A stretch of 33,415 nt of DNA from contig JAFGQI010000108.1 in the NCBI GenBank assembly GCA_016935755.1, forward strand, positions 1 through 33,415, given 5' to 3'. Positions 15,371 through 28,900 of the stretch are shown here, piece after piece. Under the pieces are notes generated by a model. The model saw only the letters and a program-made list of their open reading frames with translations, was not told the DNA's origin and made no database searches. Origin of the DNA: Anaerolineales bacterium. Lineage in GTDB: Bacteria > Chloroflexota > Anaerolineae > Anaerolineales > UBA4823. Position 1 is the stretch's first letter. Every line of letters begins with the position of its first letter. Both the position numbers and the translations under genes were made by a program.

Positions 15371-16315
15371 CTAACCATGATCCAGGCGCGTCAGGCCCGC
15401 TTCCAAAGCCAGCTGGACGGCTGCTTCATATTCCTGTGGATGGGTTGGCCGGCTCAGCTTGGGGAACTGGTTGGGGAACTGGCGCACGTTGTAGGCCGGG
15501 TGATACTGGCTCATCAGATTCAGATAGGTGTTTTTGGAGATTTTTTCAGCCAGGAAGCGCACAATCTCGGCTGTGCCAGCTAATCCATTGGGCAGGATCA
15601 GGTGCCGCACCAGCAGCCCGCGCTGGGCCAGGCCGTGCTCGTCAATCACCAGGTCGCCCACCTGGCGGTGCATCTCGCCCACCGCAGCCTGGTTGATCTC
15701 GGGATATTTGCGGACTTTGGAGTAATGCAGCCCAATCTGAGGGCTGGCGTACTTCATATCGGGCATATAAATATCCACCACACCATCCAGCAGCTGCAGC
15801 ATGCAGAGTGAATCGTAGCCGCCGGTGTTGTAGACCAGGGGCAGGCGCAGCCCGGCCTGGGCAGCGATCCCCACTGCCGCCAGGATTTGCGGCACAACAT
15901 GGCTGGGCGAGACCAGATTGATATTGTGACAGCCCATACTTTGCAGCCTCAGCATGATCTCAGCCAGTTCTGCAGGTTCTATTAGATCTCCGGCGTCGGT
16001 CTGGCTGATATCTTCGTTCTGGCAGTACTGGCAGCGCAGGTTGCAGCGGGTGAAGAAAATTGTGCCTGAGCCGCGCCAGCCGCGCAAGGGGTCTTCTTCA
16101 CCATGATGAGGCCCATAGCTGCTCACCCGCGCCTGCTCGCCTGTGCGGCAGACGCCCAGCACGCCCGCCAGGCGGTTCACCCGGCATTCCCAGGCGCACA
16201 CATCGCATTTTTCCAGGTGCTCGTGTGCCAGAGAAGCGCGCTGCTGCAGCTCCCCACTGGGCAGCAAACTCAGGTAAGCGGATTCAAAAGCTTGTCCTGT
16301 TGTGTCCGGCTGCAT
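15371..16315 (-). CDS. Radical SAM protein, PflX-like (COG1313)
   Basis: A 314-residue iron-sulfur protein. The radical SAM cluster motif is CNLRCQYC (Cys91, Cys95, Cys98), preceded by GSGTIFFTR. Before it lies a second Cys group, CDVCAWEC and a later Cys56 in GVCRTG, typical of the PflX family and perhaps binding another cluster. YNTGGYDS, DIYMPDMKY and HLILPNGLAGT match this group. PflX proteins resemble pyruvate formate-lyase activases, but their real substrate is not settled. The ATG at 16315 is preferred to a TTG two codons earlier; AGGGAT lies upstream. It sits 52 bases after the CDF gene and 12 before the hydrolase. No formate lyase gene is in the window. Confidence 0.88.
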   Translation of the reverse strand: MQPDTTGQAFESAYLSLLPSGELQQRASLAHEHLEKCDVCAWECRVNRLAGVLGVCRTGEQARVSSYGPHHGEEDPLRGWRGSGTIFFTRCNLRCQYCQNEDISQTDAGDLIEPAELAEIMLRLQSMGCHNINLVSPSHVVPQILAAVGIAAQAGLRLPLVYNTGGYDSLCMLQLLDGVVDIYMPDMKYASPQIGLHYSKVRKYPEINQAAVGEMHRQVGDLVIDEHGLAQRGLLVRHLILPNGLAGTAEIVRFLAEKISKNTYLNLMSQYHPAYNVRQFPNQFPKLSRPTHPQEYEAAVQLALEAGLTRLDHG

Positions 16316-16367
16316 GTTCAATAGTTATCCCTGCCAGAGAAATTTTGACTACGCCAGATGGGGGAGA

Positions 16368-17315
16368 TCAAACGGTGGTGGGGCCATTTTTCGGAGTATC
16401 GACCGGTGATTCTTCCCCCCGGTCTAAAGTCAGATCATCCCAAGAAGCCGGGTCATTGAGCGACTCTAAATGGGTAAACACTGTAGCAGTCGGTAAGGCA
16501 TGTCGTATGTCTGCTTCAATACGTTCCAATAGTTTATGACCTCGCTGGACTGTCCATTTACCGGGAACCAGCACATGCAGAGAGATGAAACGCCGCGCGC
16601 CTGATTGGCGAGTTAGAAGCGCATGATACTGTACCCCGGTTTGCAGGTACTGGTCTAATACTTTTTGCAGTATATTCTGTTCTTCAACAGGCAGCGCTGT
16701 ATCCATCAGTCCCGACACTGAGCTCCGCACGATCCGAAATCCTGACCAGATGATGTTACCGGCAACAACCAGTGCTACGATCGGGTCCAGCCGTTCCCAG
16801 CCGGTCAAGGCTACCGCGCCAACTCCAACCAACACGCCCGCCGATGTCCACACATCCGTCATCAAGTGCTGTGAGTCGGCCTGAAGGGTGATTGAGCCAT
16901 ACTGCTTCCCGGCGCGGCGTAAGACAAGCGCGACAGCCAGGTTTACGAATGAAGCCACAATGGAGACCGCTATTCCAATTCCAACCTGCTCCAGTGGTTT
17001 TGGAGTTATCAGTCTTTGAACAGCCGTTATGACAATACTTACGGCAGCCACGAAAATGAGCATCCCTTCGAACCCGCTCGAAAAGTATTCAGCCTTGCTA
17101 TGTCCAAACAAATGATCTTCATCGGCTGGACGGGCGGCTATGGTCAACATGGCTAATGCCATCAACGCGCCAGCAAGGTTGACGAAAGATTCCAGTGCAT
17201 CTGAGAGCAGGCCGACTGAGCCTGTCAGCTTGTAGGCTGTCGCCTTCAGCCCGATGGTTAGAATTGCCGCAGCAATAGAGAGCCAGGCAAAACGTGTAAG
17301 GGATGAACGGTTCAT
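16368..17315 (-). CDS. Cation diffusion facilitator (CDF) transporter
   Basis: A 315-residue inner-membrane metal antiporter with about six membrane segments. Family marks are [16 protein letters not shown] in helix 2, [19 protein letters not shown] in the following loop, and HLMTD in helix 5. The helix-2 metal pair reads Glu...Asn (ESFVN) rather than Asp...Asp, as in a known clade carrying LSDALES. The C-terminal cytoplasmic domain has the [21 protein letters not shown] region. It likely exports Zn, Co or Fe with proton exchange. The ATG at 17315 fits the family, although no clear ribosome binding site precedes it; a GTG at 17360 would overlap the upstream gene. Base composition is visibly less GC-rich than in the genes on either side. 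Confidence 0.9.
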   Translation of the reverse strand: MNRSSLTRFAWLSIAAAILTIGLKATAYKLTGSVGLLSDALESFVNLAGALMALAMLTIAARPADEDHLFGHSKAEYFSSGFEGMLIFVAAVSIVITAVQRLITPKPLEQVGIGIAVSIVASFVNLAVALVLRRAGKQYGSITLQADSQHLMTDVWTSAGVLVGVGAVALTGWERLDPIVALVVAGNIIWSGFRIVRSSVSGLMDTALPVEEQNILQKVLDQYLQTGVQYHALLTRQSGARRFISLHVLVPGKWTVQRGHKLLERIEADIRHALPTATVFTHLESLNDPASWDDLTLDRGEESPVDTPKNGPTTV

Positions 17316-17335
17316 TATGTAAAAAGAGGATGGTT

Positions 17336-18010
17336 TTATTGTTCGTTGGGAGCGAGGCACTCAGGCGAGTCGTTGGCGGGGTTGTTCACCTGATAGGATA
17401 CTGGCCGCGCCTGCATCTCTCCGGCGGGGTATGGCCGCAGCAGCTCCTGTAAGGCGCTTGCGGCAGGTTCCCCGGGGTCTAACCAGAGCGGGTAAGCCTC
17501 TGGGGGCAGGATCACCGGCATACGGTTGTGGATGCCCTGCATCAGCTCATTGGGCTGGGTGGTGATGATCGTACAGGATAGGATGCGCAACCCATCTGGC
17601 GAATGCCAGCTCTCCCAAAGGCCGGCAAAAGCGAAGGGCTGCTGTGAATTGAGCTGGATGTACATGGGGAGTTTTGCTTTTCGACCGGGAACCTGCTGCC
17701 ATTCGAAAAAACCATCCGCCAGGATCAGGCAGCGCCGGCGGCGGAAGGCGCTGCGGAAGGATGGCTTTTCGGCCAGGGTCTCGGCGCGGGCGTTGATCAT
17801 GCGGCTGCCGATCTGGGGGTCTTTCGCCCAGGAGGGGATCAGGCCCCACAGGTAATAATCCAGCTGGTTCTTGCCATCGTTTGGCACCACGGCCACAGGC
17901 TGCGTGGGAGCGATGTTGTAGCGTGGGGTGGTGTCGTGGGATATCCCCAACCAGGAAAAGGCCTGGCGCAGCTGTTCAGGGTCGGCGGTCAGGGTAAAAC
18001 GTCCACACAT
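17336..18010 (-). CDS. SRAP-domain protein (YedK/HMCES family)
   Basis: A 224-residue protein that protects abasic sites in single-stranded DNA by forming a thiazolidine link through Cys2. The N-terminus [10 protein letters not shown] supplies Cys2 after removal of Met. The other active-site residues are visible: Asn73 in MINARAET, Glu103 in DGFFEW and His161 in [10 protein letters not shown]. They match Asn75, Glu105 and His160 of E. coli YedK. Length is normal. It lies 15 bases after the LCP gene, with GGATGAG before the ATG. Its place among envelope genes does not hint at a special role. Confidence 0.93.
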   Translation of the reverse strand: MCGRFTLTADPEQLRQAFSWLGISHDTTPRYNIAPTQPVAVVPNDGKNQLDYYLWGLIPSWAKDPQIGSRMINARAETLAEKPSFRSAFRRRRCLILADGFFEWQQVPGRKAKLPMYIQLNSQQPFAFAGLWESWHSPDGLRILSCTIITTQPNELMQGIHNRMPVILPPEAYPLWLDPGEPAASALQELLRPYPAGEMQARPVSYQVNNPANDSPECLAPNEQ

Positions 18011-18025
18011 CTCAGCTCATCCTAT

Positions 18026-19444
18026 TCAGGGCAGCGAATTTTGGGCGGCCCAGTCATCACCAAGGTAGATTTCGACATCCGCCGGGCTATTGGGATCGTA
18101 CTTCAGGTAGATCCGGCTGGGATGGATATGCAATAAGTCTACCAGATATTTTACAGTAAATGGGTTGCCGGTGTGGTCGATGATGGTAGTGGAGGTGTAG
18201 ATATTCTCGGAGGCGCCCGTCTGGAGGATATTCACCCCCAGGCCGCGCAGGTAATCCACCGTGCGGGACAATATATCTGGGCTGCGGCTGGCGTTATAGA
18301 CCTGAGTTTTGGCGGCCTCGGCCTTCATCTGATCCTGGGCAGCGCCGGGCGTTTCTGGCCCTAATGCGCCCGCAGAGGCGAAGACCTGATCGCGCACCAG
18401 GTTGATTTTATCCGGGATAGGGATCAGGATGCTCAGGTTATCCGGCGAGAAACCGAACAGCACGCTGCTTTCGCCGATGATGCCTTTCTGGATATTTTCT
18501 TCGGAAACGCTCTGAGCCAGCAGGGCCAGCTTGATGATTTCATCCAGGCTCAGGTTGGTGCGCACGCCAGAGGCCAGCTCATTATACAGGGCGGGGGCCT
18601 TGGTGATCATGCTGGTCAGCATCTCCGCGCTGAGCATGCGGTCGCGGATCGCCATGATGACCTGCTGCTGGCGCGCCGCCCGGTCGAAATCGCCGCCTTC
18701 GGAATAGCGGGCGCGAGCGTAAGCCAGCGCCCATTCGCCAGGCAGAACCTGCCGCCCGGGCTTCAAGGTTTTCTTGGTCTTAAAGCCTCCCCCCAGCAGG
18801 TCAATGGTGATCTTCTCTGGCACATCAATTTCAACCCCGCCGATCTCATCGATGAAACGCACGAAAGCATCGAAATCGATCTGGGCGTAATAATTGATCG
18901 GCACGCCCAGGAACTGCTCCACTGTTTTCACTGCCAGGGCAGGGCCGCCTCCGGGGAGCTTGTAGGCGTCTCCCAGGTAATAGGCCGTGTTGATCTTGCC
19001 ATGTTTGAAACCGGGGATGTCCACCCACAGATCGCGCGGGATGGAGAGCATCCCGGCGGTTTTTGTAAGCGGATCCAGGGTCAGCAGGATCATCGTATCG
19101 CTGCGCCAGGCGTTCTCGCTGGCGCCCCAATCGCGCTCATCCAGGCCCAGCACCAGCACGGTCACCCGGTTGGCGCCATCCCAGGGGTTGAGCGAAGGCG
19201 CGATGGCGACCGGCGTCCCTTCGGGCGTCTCGAGAATGGGGTTGCCCTGCGCATCCAGAGCGGGAGTGGGTGTGTACCGGAGAAAAGAAGGCACCGGCAG
19301 CCCACCGCTGCTGGCCCAGGTGAGCGCCAGGCTGCGGGCAGCCGCATACGTGGCAATCCCTACCACCAGGATGATCGCGCCGATCAGGGCTGGCAGTCCG
19401 AGGCGCAGCAGCGTTTTTCGATCGAGGGAGATTTTCTTGCTCAT
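18026..19444 (-). CDS. LytR-CpsA-Psr (LCP) family cell-wall ligase
   Basis: A 472-residue membrane-anchored enzyme. One membrane segment lies at about 14-36. The LCP catalytic domain follows, with VLGLDERDW, RSDTMILLTLDP, GMLSIPRDLWVDIPG, KINTAYYLGD and ALAYARARYSEGGDFDRAARQQQV, the last two carrying the Arg and Asp residues that bind the polyprenyl pyrophosphate. A C-terminal LytR_C domain spans about 385-472 (TQVYNASRSPDILSRTVDYL). LCP proteins attach wall polymers to peptidoglycan or other acceptors. The ATG at 19444 overlaps the stop of the TPR gene (ATGA), with GGAGGG 6 bases upstream. An upstream in-frame extension lies inside that gene and is rejected. The acceptor in Chloroflexota is not known. 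Confidence 0.93.
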   Translation of the reverse strand: MSKKISLDRKTLLRLGLPALIGAIILVVGIATYAAARSLALTWASSGGLPVPSFLRYTPTPALDAQGNPILETPEGTPVAIAPSLNPWDGANRVTVLVLGLDERDWGASENAWRSDTMILLTLDPLTKTAGMLSIPRDLWVDIPGFKHGKINTAYYLGDAYKLPGGGPALAVKTVEQFLGVPINYYAQIDFDAFVRFIDEIGGVEIDVPEKITIDLLGGGFKTKKTLKPGRQVLPGEWALAYARARYSEGGDFDRAARQQQVIMAIRDRMLSAEMLTSMITKAPALYNELASGVRTNLSLDEIIKLALLAQSVSEENIQKGIIGESSVLFGFSPDNLSILIPIPDKINLVRDQVFASAGALGPETPGAAQDQMKAEAAKTQVYNASRSPDILSRTVDYLRGLGVNILQTGASENIYTSTTIIDHTGNPFTVKYLVDLLHIHPSRIYLKYDPNSPADVEIYLGDDWAAQNSLP

Positions 19445-20799
19445 AACCATCCCTCCAGGGCCTGTCGGAGCGCAGCCCAGAAGCCTTGCAGGCTGGCAGC
19501 GATCGGAAGGGCCCAATTTGCCCCGATGGGCGAGGCGTCTGAGGATAGACCAGACGGCGAGATGGGCGATGGAGCCGGATAGGCATCGGTCGGCGGAGGA
19601 GCCTCCGTGTCGGTCGGCGTGGAGGTGGGCGTCTCGGTTGGCGGCGCTTCGGTCGGAGGTTCCGTCGTGGTTGTGGGCGGCTGCGAGGTGACCGTTTCGG
19701 TGGGCGGATTGGTCGTGATGGTGGGCGTGTCGGAGGGCTGCCCGGGCAGGGTGGGGGTGGGTGTTTCAGTCGGCGTGCCGCTCACGGCTGGGGTTTCTGT
19801 GCTTCCCAGGCACAACCCGGTCAATTGGATGAGCGTTTCTTGCAGGGCGGCGTCCGGCCGGATGCCCAGGGCCAGCTCATATTGGGTCATGGCCTCGCAC
19901 CAGGCTTTTTGGCCGATCAGGATATCGCCATATTGGAGCAGAGAAGCGCGATAGCGATCCACCGCCGTCCAGCCGCTGGCATCGCGCAGGTATGGCAGCG
20001 CCGCGGCCACCTGCCCAAAATAAAATACCGCCTGTTTGGGGTCGACTTCCCAGAAGCTCAGCCCGTACATATACATTCGCGCCCAATCTCGGGTGGTGTT
20101 GGCCTCGACATCCAGCGGCCCAAAGCGCTCGGCCAGGGATAAATCATAGACGCCGCCTCCCAGGTTGGCCTGGTTGGTGATCTTACTGATCCCCCGGTTG
20201 CGCAGCGACAGGTACAGCCAGCCGTCCACCCGGGTCATGCGGTAGTTCGGGTCAGCCTGGCGCAGGGAGATCAAGGTATCGATGGCCTGCTCCCAGTTCT
20301 GATTGGCGATGGCGTCCTGGGCGGATTTGAACAAATCCTCCACCGGGCGCAGATCACGCGTTGGGGTGGGCATGCTGGTGGCGGGCAGGGGTGAAGGCGT
20401 GGCAGTCACATACAGGACAGCCATCACCTCTGCCAGTTTGTCCGTCACCCCTGGATAGGATGGATCAATCTCCAGGATATATTTAAAACGCTGCAGGGCG
20501 ACTTCATACTGCCCGGTCTCATAATCCTGGAGCGCCAGGAGATACTGTTCCTCCAGGGTCAGCCTGGACTGGCTGGTGGACTGGGCCAGGAAAGATTGTT
20601 TCCCGGAACGGTAGCCGGCGCTGGCGCTGAATACCAGCACGACCAGCAGAGCCAGCAGGATGGCAGCGGCCCAAAGCCACCGGCGGGATTTCGGTTGAGG
20701 GGTGGATTTTTGGGGCGTTCCGGGTTTGCCGGCAGGCGCAGGCGGCGGAGCCGGTTTGGGCCGGAGGGGTTGGGTATCTTCCAGGTTGGGATTTGACAT
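19441..20799 (-). CDS. TPR membrane protein with Pro/Thr-rich linker
   Basis: A 452-residue single-pass protein. A Pro-rich cytoplasmic start (MSNPNLEDTQPLRPKPAPPP) precedes a membrane helix at about 41-64. The outer part has TPR-like helices (LALQDYETGQYEVALQRFKYIL, and a later pair near WCEAMTQYELALGIRP). From about 335 to 420 comes a Thr/Pro/Glu linker (TPTETPTPTLPG, TETPTSTPTDTE), which usually spans the wall. It ends with an amphipathic stretch, NWALPIAASLQGFWAAL. No enzyme motif is visible. It probably scaffolds partners at the envelope, and the 4-base overlap with the LCP gene points to that protein. The start lacks a clear ribosome binding site; a CCTGCG/CGCAGG palindrome and a TATTATTTT tract lie directly before it. 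Confidence 0.8.
   Translation of the reverse strand: MSNPNLEDTQPLRPKPAPPPAPAGKPGTPQKSTPQPKSRRWLWAAAILLALLVVLVFSASAGYRSGKQSFLAQSTSQSRLTLEEQYLLALQDYETGQYEVALQRFKYILEIDPSYPGVTDKLAEVMAVLYVTATPSPLPATSMPTPTRDLRPVEDLFKSAQDAIANQNWEQAIDTLISLRQADPNYRMTRVDGWLYLSLRNRGISKITNQANLGGGVYDLSLAERFGPLDVEANTTRDWARMYMYGLSFWEVDPKQAVFYFGQVAAALPYLRDASGWTAVDRYRASLLQYGDILIGQKAWCEAMTQYELALGIRPDAALQETLIQLTGLCLGSTETPAVSGTPTETPTPTLPGQPSDTPTITTNPPTETVTSQPPTTTTEPPTEAPPTETPTSTPTDTEAPPPTDAYPAPSPISPSGLSSDASPIGANWALPIAASLQGFWAALRQALEGWL
19540..19797 (-). repeat. Low-complexity Thr/Pro/Glu-coding repeat tract
   Basis: Imperfect repeats of GTCGGCGTGGAGG / GTCTCGGTTGG type (as read on +) encode the T-P-T-E-T-P linker of the TPR protein. 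Such tracts often vary in length between strains. Confidence 0.7.
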
Positions 20800-20849
20800 A
20801 AAATAATAGACGCCTGCGGCGCAGGTTTAGTTCCTCAGCAGAGCTGCCT

Positions 20850-20912
20850 CAAAAGTAAGGGCGCAGCGCCTGGTTGACCCCATCTGCTGCGGTCTCGAGG
20901 ATTGCTGCGCCC
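20850..20912 (-). terminator. Terminator of the rpoC-osmC transcript
   Basis: On the minus strand GGGCGCAGC (20912-20904) and GCTGCGCCC (20867-20859) form a perfect 9-bp stem, followed by TTACTTTTG (20858-20850). The loop is long (36 bases). It lies about 65 bases past the OsmC stop codon, in an otherwise gene-free gap of 178 bases (20800-20977). Confidence 0.6.
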
Positions 20913-20977
20913 CTATCTGTGGCGGTGATTAATTCCGAAATGGTCTAATCGAACATCCTCATCGTTTCAGGGATATC

Positions 20978-21403
20978 TTAGACCAGGCGAGCATCCAGGG
21001 TGATCTTAACCCCGCTGAGCGCGGCGGATACCGGACAGCCGGACTTGGCCTCCTCAGCCAGCTGCTGAAAAGTTTGCAGGTCAATTCCGGGGATCTCAGC
21101 TTCGAGGCTCAGGTGGATATCGGTGATGCGGGTCTTGTCATCCACTTTGCCCAGAGTCACCCTGGCCCTGGTATGGATGCGGCTGGGGGTAAAGCCAGCT
21201 TTGCCCAGCCCGGCGCTGAGCGCCATGGAGAAGCACCCGGCATGAGCCGCGCCGATCAATTCCTCCGGGTTGGTGCCGCTGCCATCTTCAAATCGTGAGG
21301 CAAAAGAGAACGGGCCTTCAAATGCGCCGCTGCCTAATTTCATGCTGCCGCGGCCATCCTTCAGGCTGCCTTCCCAGGTTGCTTCAGCATTGCGTACTGC
21401 CAT
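20978..21403 (-). CDS. osmC: OsmC-type peroxiredoxin
   Basis: A 141-residue cytoplasmic thiol peroxidase that reduces organic hydroperoxides. The two catalytic cysteines are Cys57 (AAHAGCFSMALS) and Cys123 (AKSGCPVSAALS), with the supporting Arg37 and the NPEELIGAAHAGC segment. Spacing matches E. coli OsmC (Cys59, Cys125). Of three tandem ATG codons the last (21403) is chosen because GGAGG lies 6 bases before it. The gene begins 18 bases after rpoC with no terminator between, so it is likely co-transcribed with RNA polymerase beta'. A long stem-loop with a T run follows it. Confidence 0.93.
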   Translation of the reverse strand: MAVRNAEATWEGSLKDGRGSMKLGSGAFEGPFSFASRFEDGSGTNPEELIGAAHAGCFSMALSAGLGKAGFTPSRIHTRARVTLGKVDDKTRITDIHLSLEAEIPGIDLQTFQQLAEEAKSGCPVSAALSGVKITLDARLV

Positions 21404-21421
21404 CATCATCCTCCAAGAAGA

Positions 21422-25729
<4,308 letters not shown>

Positions 25730-25826
25730 GCTTATGTGCCTCCTAATGCGGATAATAATCTCAGCAGCGGTACGAGAGGATATGTTTGGGGGACAGCAAA
25801 ATTAGAACAAATGTGCAATTCACCAG

Positions 25827-25863
25827 ACAAACAAAACCAAGCGCATGAATTGTTCAGGCGCTT
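25827..25863 (-). promoter_or_regulatory. Terminator-like hairpin in the rpoC leader (candidate attenuator)
   Basis: On the minus strand AAGCGC-C-TGAA-CAA-TTCA-T-GCGCTT (25863-25839) forms a ten-pair stem with one mismatch, followed by GGTTTTGTTTG. It begins about 20 bases after the presumed start of transcription and more than 95 bases before the GTG start. In this position it could stop part of the transcripts. No obvious competing antiterminator or leader peptide was seen. Confidence 0.5.
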
Positions 25864-25890
25864 TTAGTTGGTAATTAATCCAGACCTTGA

Positions 25891-25920
25891 ATTATACTGA
25901 AAGATATACGATTTGGTCAA
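25891..25920 (-). promoter_or_regulatory. rpoC: Near-consensus sigma70 promoter of rpoC
   Basis: On the minus strand TTGACC (25920-25915), an 18-base spacer and a perfect TATAAT (25896-25891) precede rpoC. Transcription would begin near 25884, giving a leader of about 155 bases. The region 25730-25948 is AT-rich and holds no gene. Confidence 0.82.
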
Positions 25921-25948
25921 GCCCCACTTTCTAATATTAAGCAGCTTC

Positions 25949-28900
25949 TCAGATTTCTCGCTCGCGGCGGGGCTGCCGCAGTGGGATGGCAAGGTAAAAC
26001 ACGGAGCCTTTGCCCAATTGACTCTCCGCCCATACGCGCCCGCCGTGGCGTTCGGCGATCGATTTGACGATCGCCAGCCCCAGCCCGGTGCCGCGCTGAT
26101 CCTTGGAGGCTTGCTGCGCCCCGCGATAGAATTTCTCGAACAGGCGCGGCATATCCACCGGTGAGATGCCGACCCCGCTGTCGATCACTTCGAACACCAT
26201 GCCGATGGGCTTCACATCCACGCGCACCAGCACTTTCCCTTCGGGGCGGGTGTACTTGATGGCGTTTTCGATCAGGTTTTGCAGCGCTTGCTGCAGCAGA
26301 GCCTGGTCGGCCTCGATCAATGGAACCGAATGGTAGGGGATTTCGGTATTCAGTTGGATGCGCTTCTGGGCAGCAGGCAGCTGCATCGCTCCCACCACCC
26401 GCTCGAGCACATCCTGCACCTGGATCATCTCCAGCTGCAGCCCCACCCCGGCCTCGATGCGGCCCAGGTCGAGCAGGTTGTTAACCATGCGCGACATGCT
26501 CTCCACGCCGGTGATGATCTTGCGCACATAGCTGGTCTGCTGCTCGTTCAGCTGCCCCACCATTTCCAGCATGGTGGCGTAGCCGCGCATCAGCGTCAGC
26601 GGGGAGCGCAGATCATGGCTGACGGTGGAGACAAAATCGGATTTCAGCGCGTCGAGTTCCTTGAAATGGGTCACGTCGCGCAGCACGCATACCCGCCCCA
26701 TGCGCTGCCCTTCGGCCAATACGGGTGTGGCGGTCGCCAAAAAGATGCGCCCATCCGGCAGGGTCAATTCGCGCGACTGCTTTTCATCGGAGGTGGAGCG
26801 CAGCAGGTCGAGCAGATCGGTTTGTGAGACTACCTGGTCGATAGGCTGGCCTTCGCCGGTATCGCGCCCCAGCCCGAGCACCTGCCAGGCGGCCGGGTTT
26901 GCCAGCAGCAGGCAGTCGCGCTGGTCGGTCACCAGGACGGGGTCGGGGCTGGAGGCCAGGATGGCAGCCAGCCTCTGGCGGCCAATTTCTGTGGTCTGGA
27001 AAAGCCGGGCGTTGGCGGCTGCCAGGGCAGCGTGCCCGCCCAGGGTGACCAGGAAGCGCACCTGCTCTTCCGAGAAGGCATGCGACTGGTCATAGGCCAT
27101 CCACAGGGCGCCATAATATAGATTCTCGTGGCGCAAGGCGATGGCGATAATGGACTCTGGTCTGGGCGCTCCAGGTGTGAAGTTGAGCAGGCGCGGCCGG
27201 TTGAGATTGGGCAGCACTAGGCGCTCTTGCTGGCGGGTCAGAGCCAGAATCTGCTCATCCAGCTCATGATACAGCTGCTGGCTTGGGCCGGTGGTGAAGC
27301 TGATCGGCGTAGATGAGTCGCCGTCCAGCTCGGGCACCACCGAGGGGGTCAGCACCACGCGCGCCATGCTTGCCCCGCTGGCCTGGGCCGCCTCCAGCAC
27401 AGGCTGGACAGCCTCGGAAATTTCCAGGCTGGAAGCCACGCCCTGGCTGACCACCAGCAGGCGGTTCAGCTCATCCAGGCGCGCTTTCAGGCTGACGCGC
27501 ATCTGCTCGAAGGCGCGCCGCAGGTAGCCCACCTCATCTTCGCCATCGACGGGCAGGGGTTGGTCCAGGCGGCCCTCAGCCAGCAGACCGGCTTCTGAAG
27601 CCAGGTTCTGCAGGTTGCTGGTCACCATCCCCACGCCCAGGCGCAAGATGATGATCGAAATCACTGAGAGCAGCAGGATCATGCCGAGCAGGGGAGTGGC
27701 GATATCCAGGGCCAGCTGCTGGACGCTGCTGGCTGGCACGGTCAGGATGACCGACCAGGGGCGCCCTTCGGCTGGCTGGGAATACACCATCTGGCGGGTT
27801 CCGTCCGGCGCGGTGCCATCATAGAAGGCGGGTTCTGGTTCGATCCGCCCATCATAGACCGTCATCACCAGGTTCGGATCCGGGTGCACCAGGATGCGCC
27901 CATTTTCATCGAGCAAGAACCCCTGGCCTCCTGAGTCAGCCAGGTTATTGAGGCTGGCCAGGACAGGTTTGGTGATCGGGTTGGTTTTCATGTCGCTGCG
28001 GCCAACCAGAACGCCCTGCACCGATCCGTTGCTGCCGAACAGAGCCGCCACAAAGGAGATTTGGGCCGTGGATTGGCCCGCGGCGGGCGGGATGGTAAAG
28101 GTCTGGTAGGGAATCTCATTGTTCAGCGCCAGCTGTATGCCCAGCTGCTCTTCGATCGGGGCCTGTTTGCCGGTGTAATCATCGCTCGGATAAGCCGCCA
28201 CCAGGTTCCCGGTGCGATCGATGACCGCCAACTGGCTGAAGAATGGCACGGTCTTAATCTGCTCCGCCAGGACGGCATACAGCTCGTTCGGGCGGCTGGA
28301 AAGGAGCCGCGGATCGAGGGATAATTGGGTGATCAGGCTTTGCCCGCTTTCCAGGAAATAGGGCACATTTTTAGCGGCGATATCGGCCGCATTGGCCATG
28401 CGCGCTTTGAGCATCAGGCGGGCGGCGTTTCCGGCGATATACCAATCGCCCACCATCAGGGTCAGGATCAGGATCAGCGCCAGCGGCGCCATGGAGACCA
28501 GGAAGCGGGTTTGCAGGCTTTTTTCGGCTGGGGAAGGTTCGAGATGGGTGGCTGTGATCCAGGTGGCGGGCGCTACCCGCAGGATGATTTCGCAGATGAT
28601 GGCGGCAATGACCAGCTCTACCCCCAGCGCCAGGGTCGCCCCGGGCAGGTTCGAGAGGGCATAGTCCAACCGGTTGACCAGCATGCCGCGCGAATTGACC
28701 ACGATCAGGGTCAGCTCAATCAGCGGATAGATCGTCATTAATAACAGCGCGGTGATCAGCGGGTGGCGCAGCAGTCGGAAGAGCGTGGTGCGATAGCGCT
28801 GGCATACCGCCGCGCTGAACAGCACCGCCAGCAAAGCCAGTTCCAGGCCTGTGAAGGGGCTGTGAGTGCTCCACAGAAAGCGCAGGATGCCGGTGAGCAG

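Noticed and set aside
19445..19516. Longer N-terminus of the LCP protein
   Set aside because: It lies within the TPR gene, and the ATG at 19444 has GGAGGG and a 4-base stop/start overlap.
19540..19797. Repeat tract considered as a CRISPR-like or mobile repeat
   Set aside because: Units are irregular, lie in frame and encode a Thr/Pro/Glu linker.
20802..20825. Palindrome CCTGCG/CGCAGG 17 bases upstream of TATTAT as a MerR-type promoter of the TPR gene
   Set aside because: The -35 position reads ACTAAA, no MerR-family gene is near and the layout can arise by chance in this GC-rich sequence.
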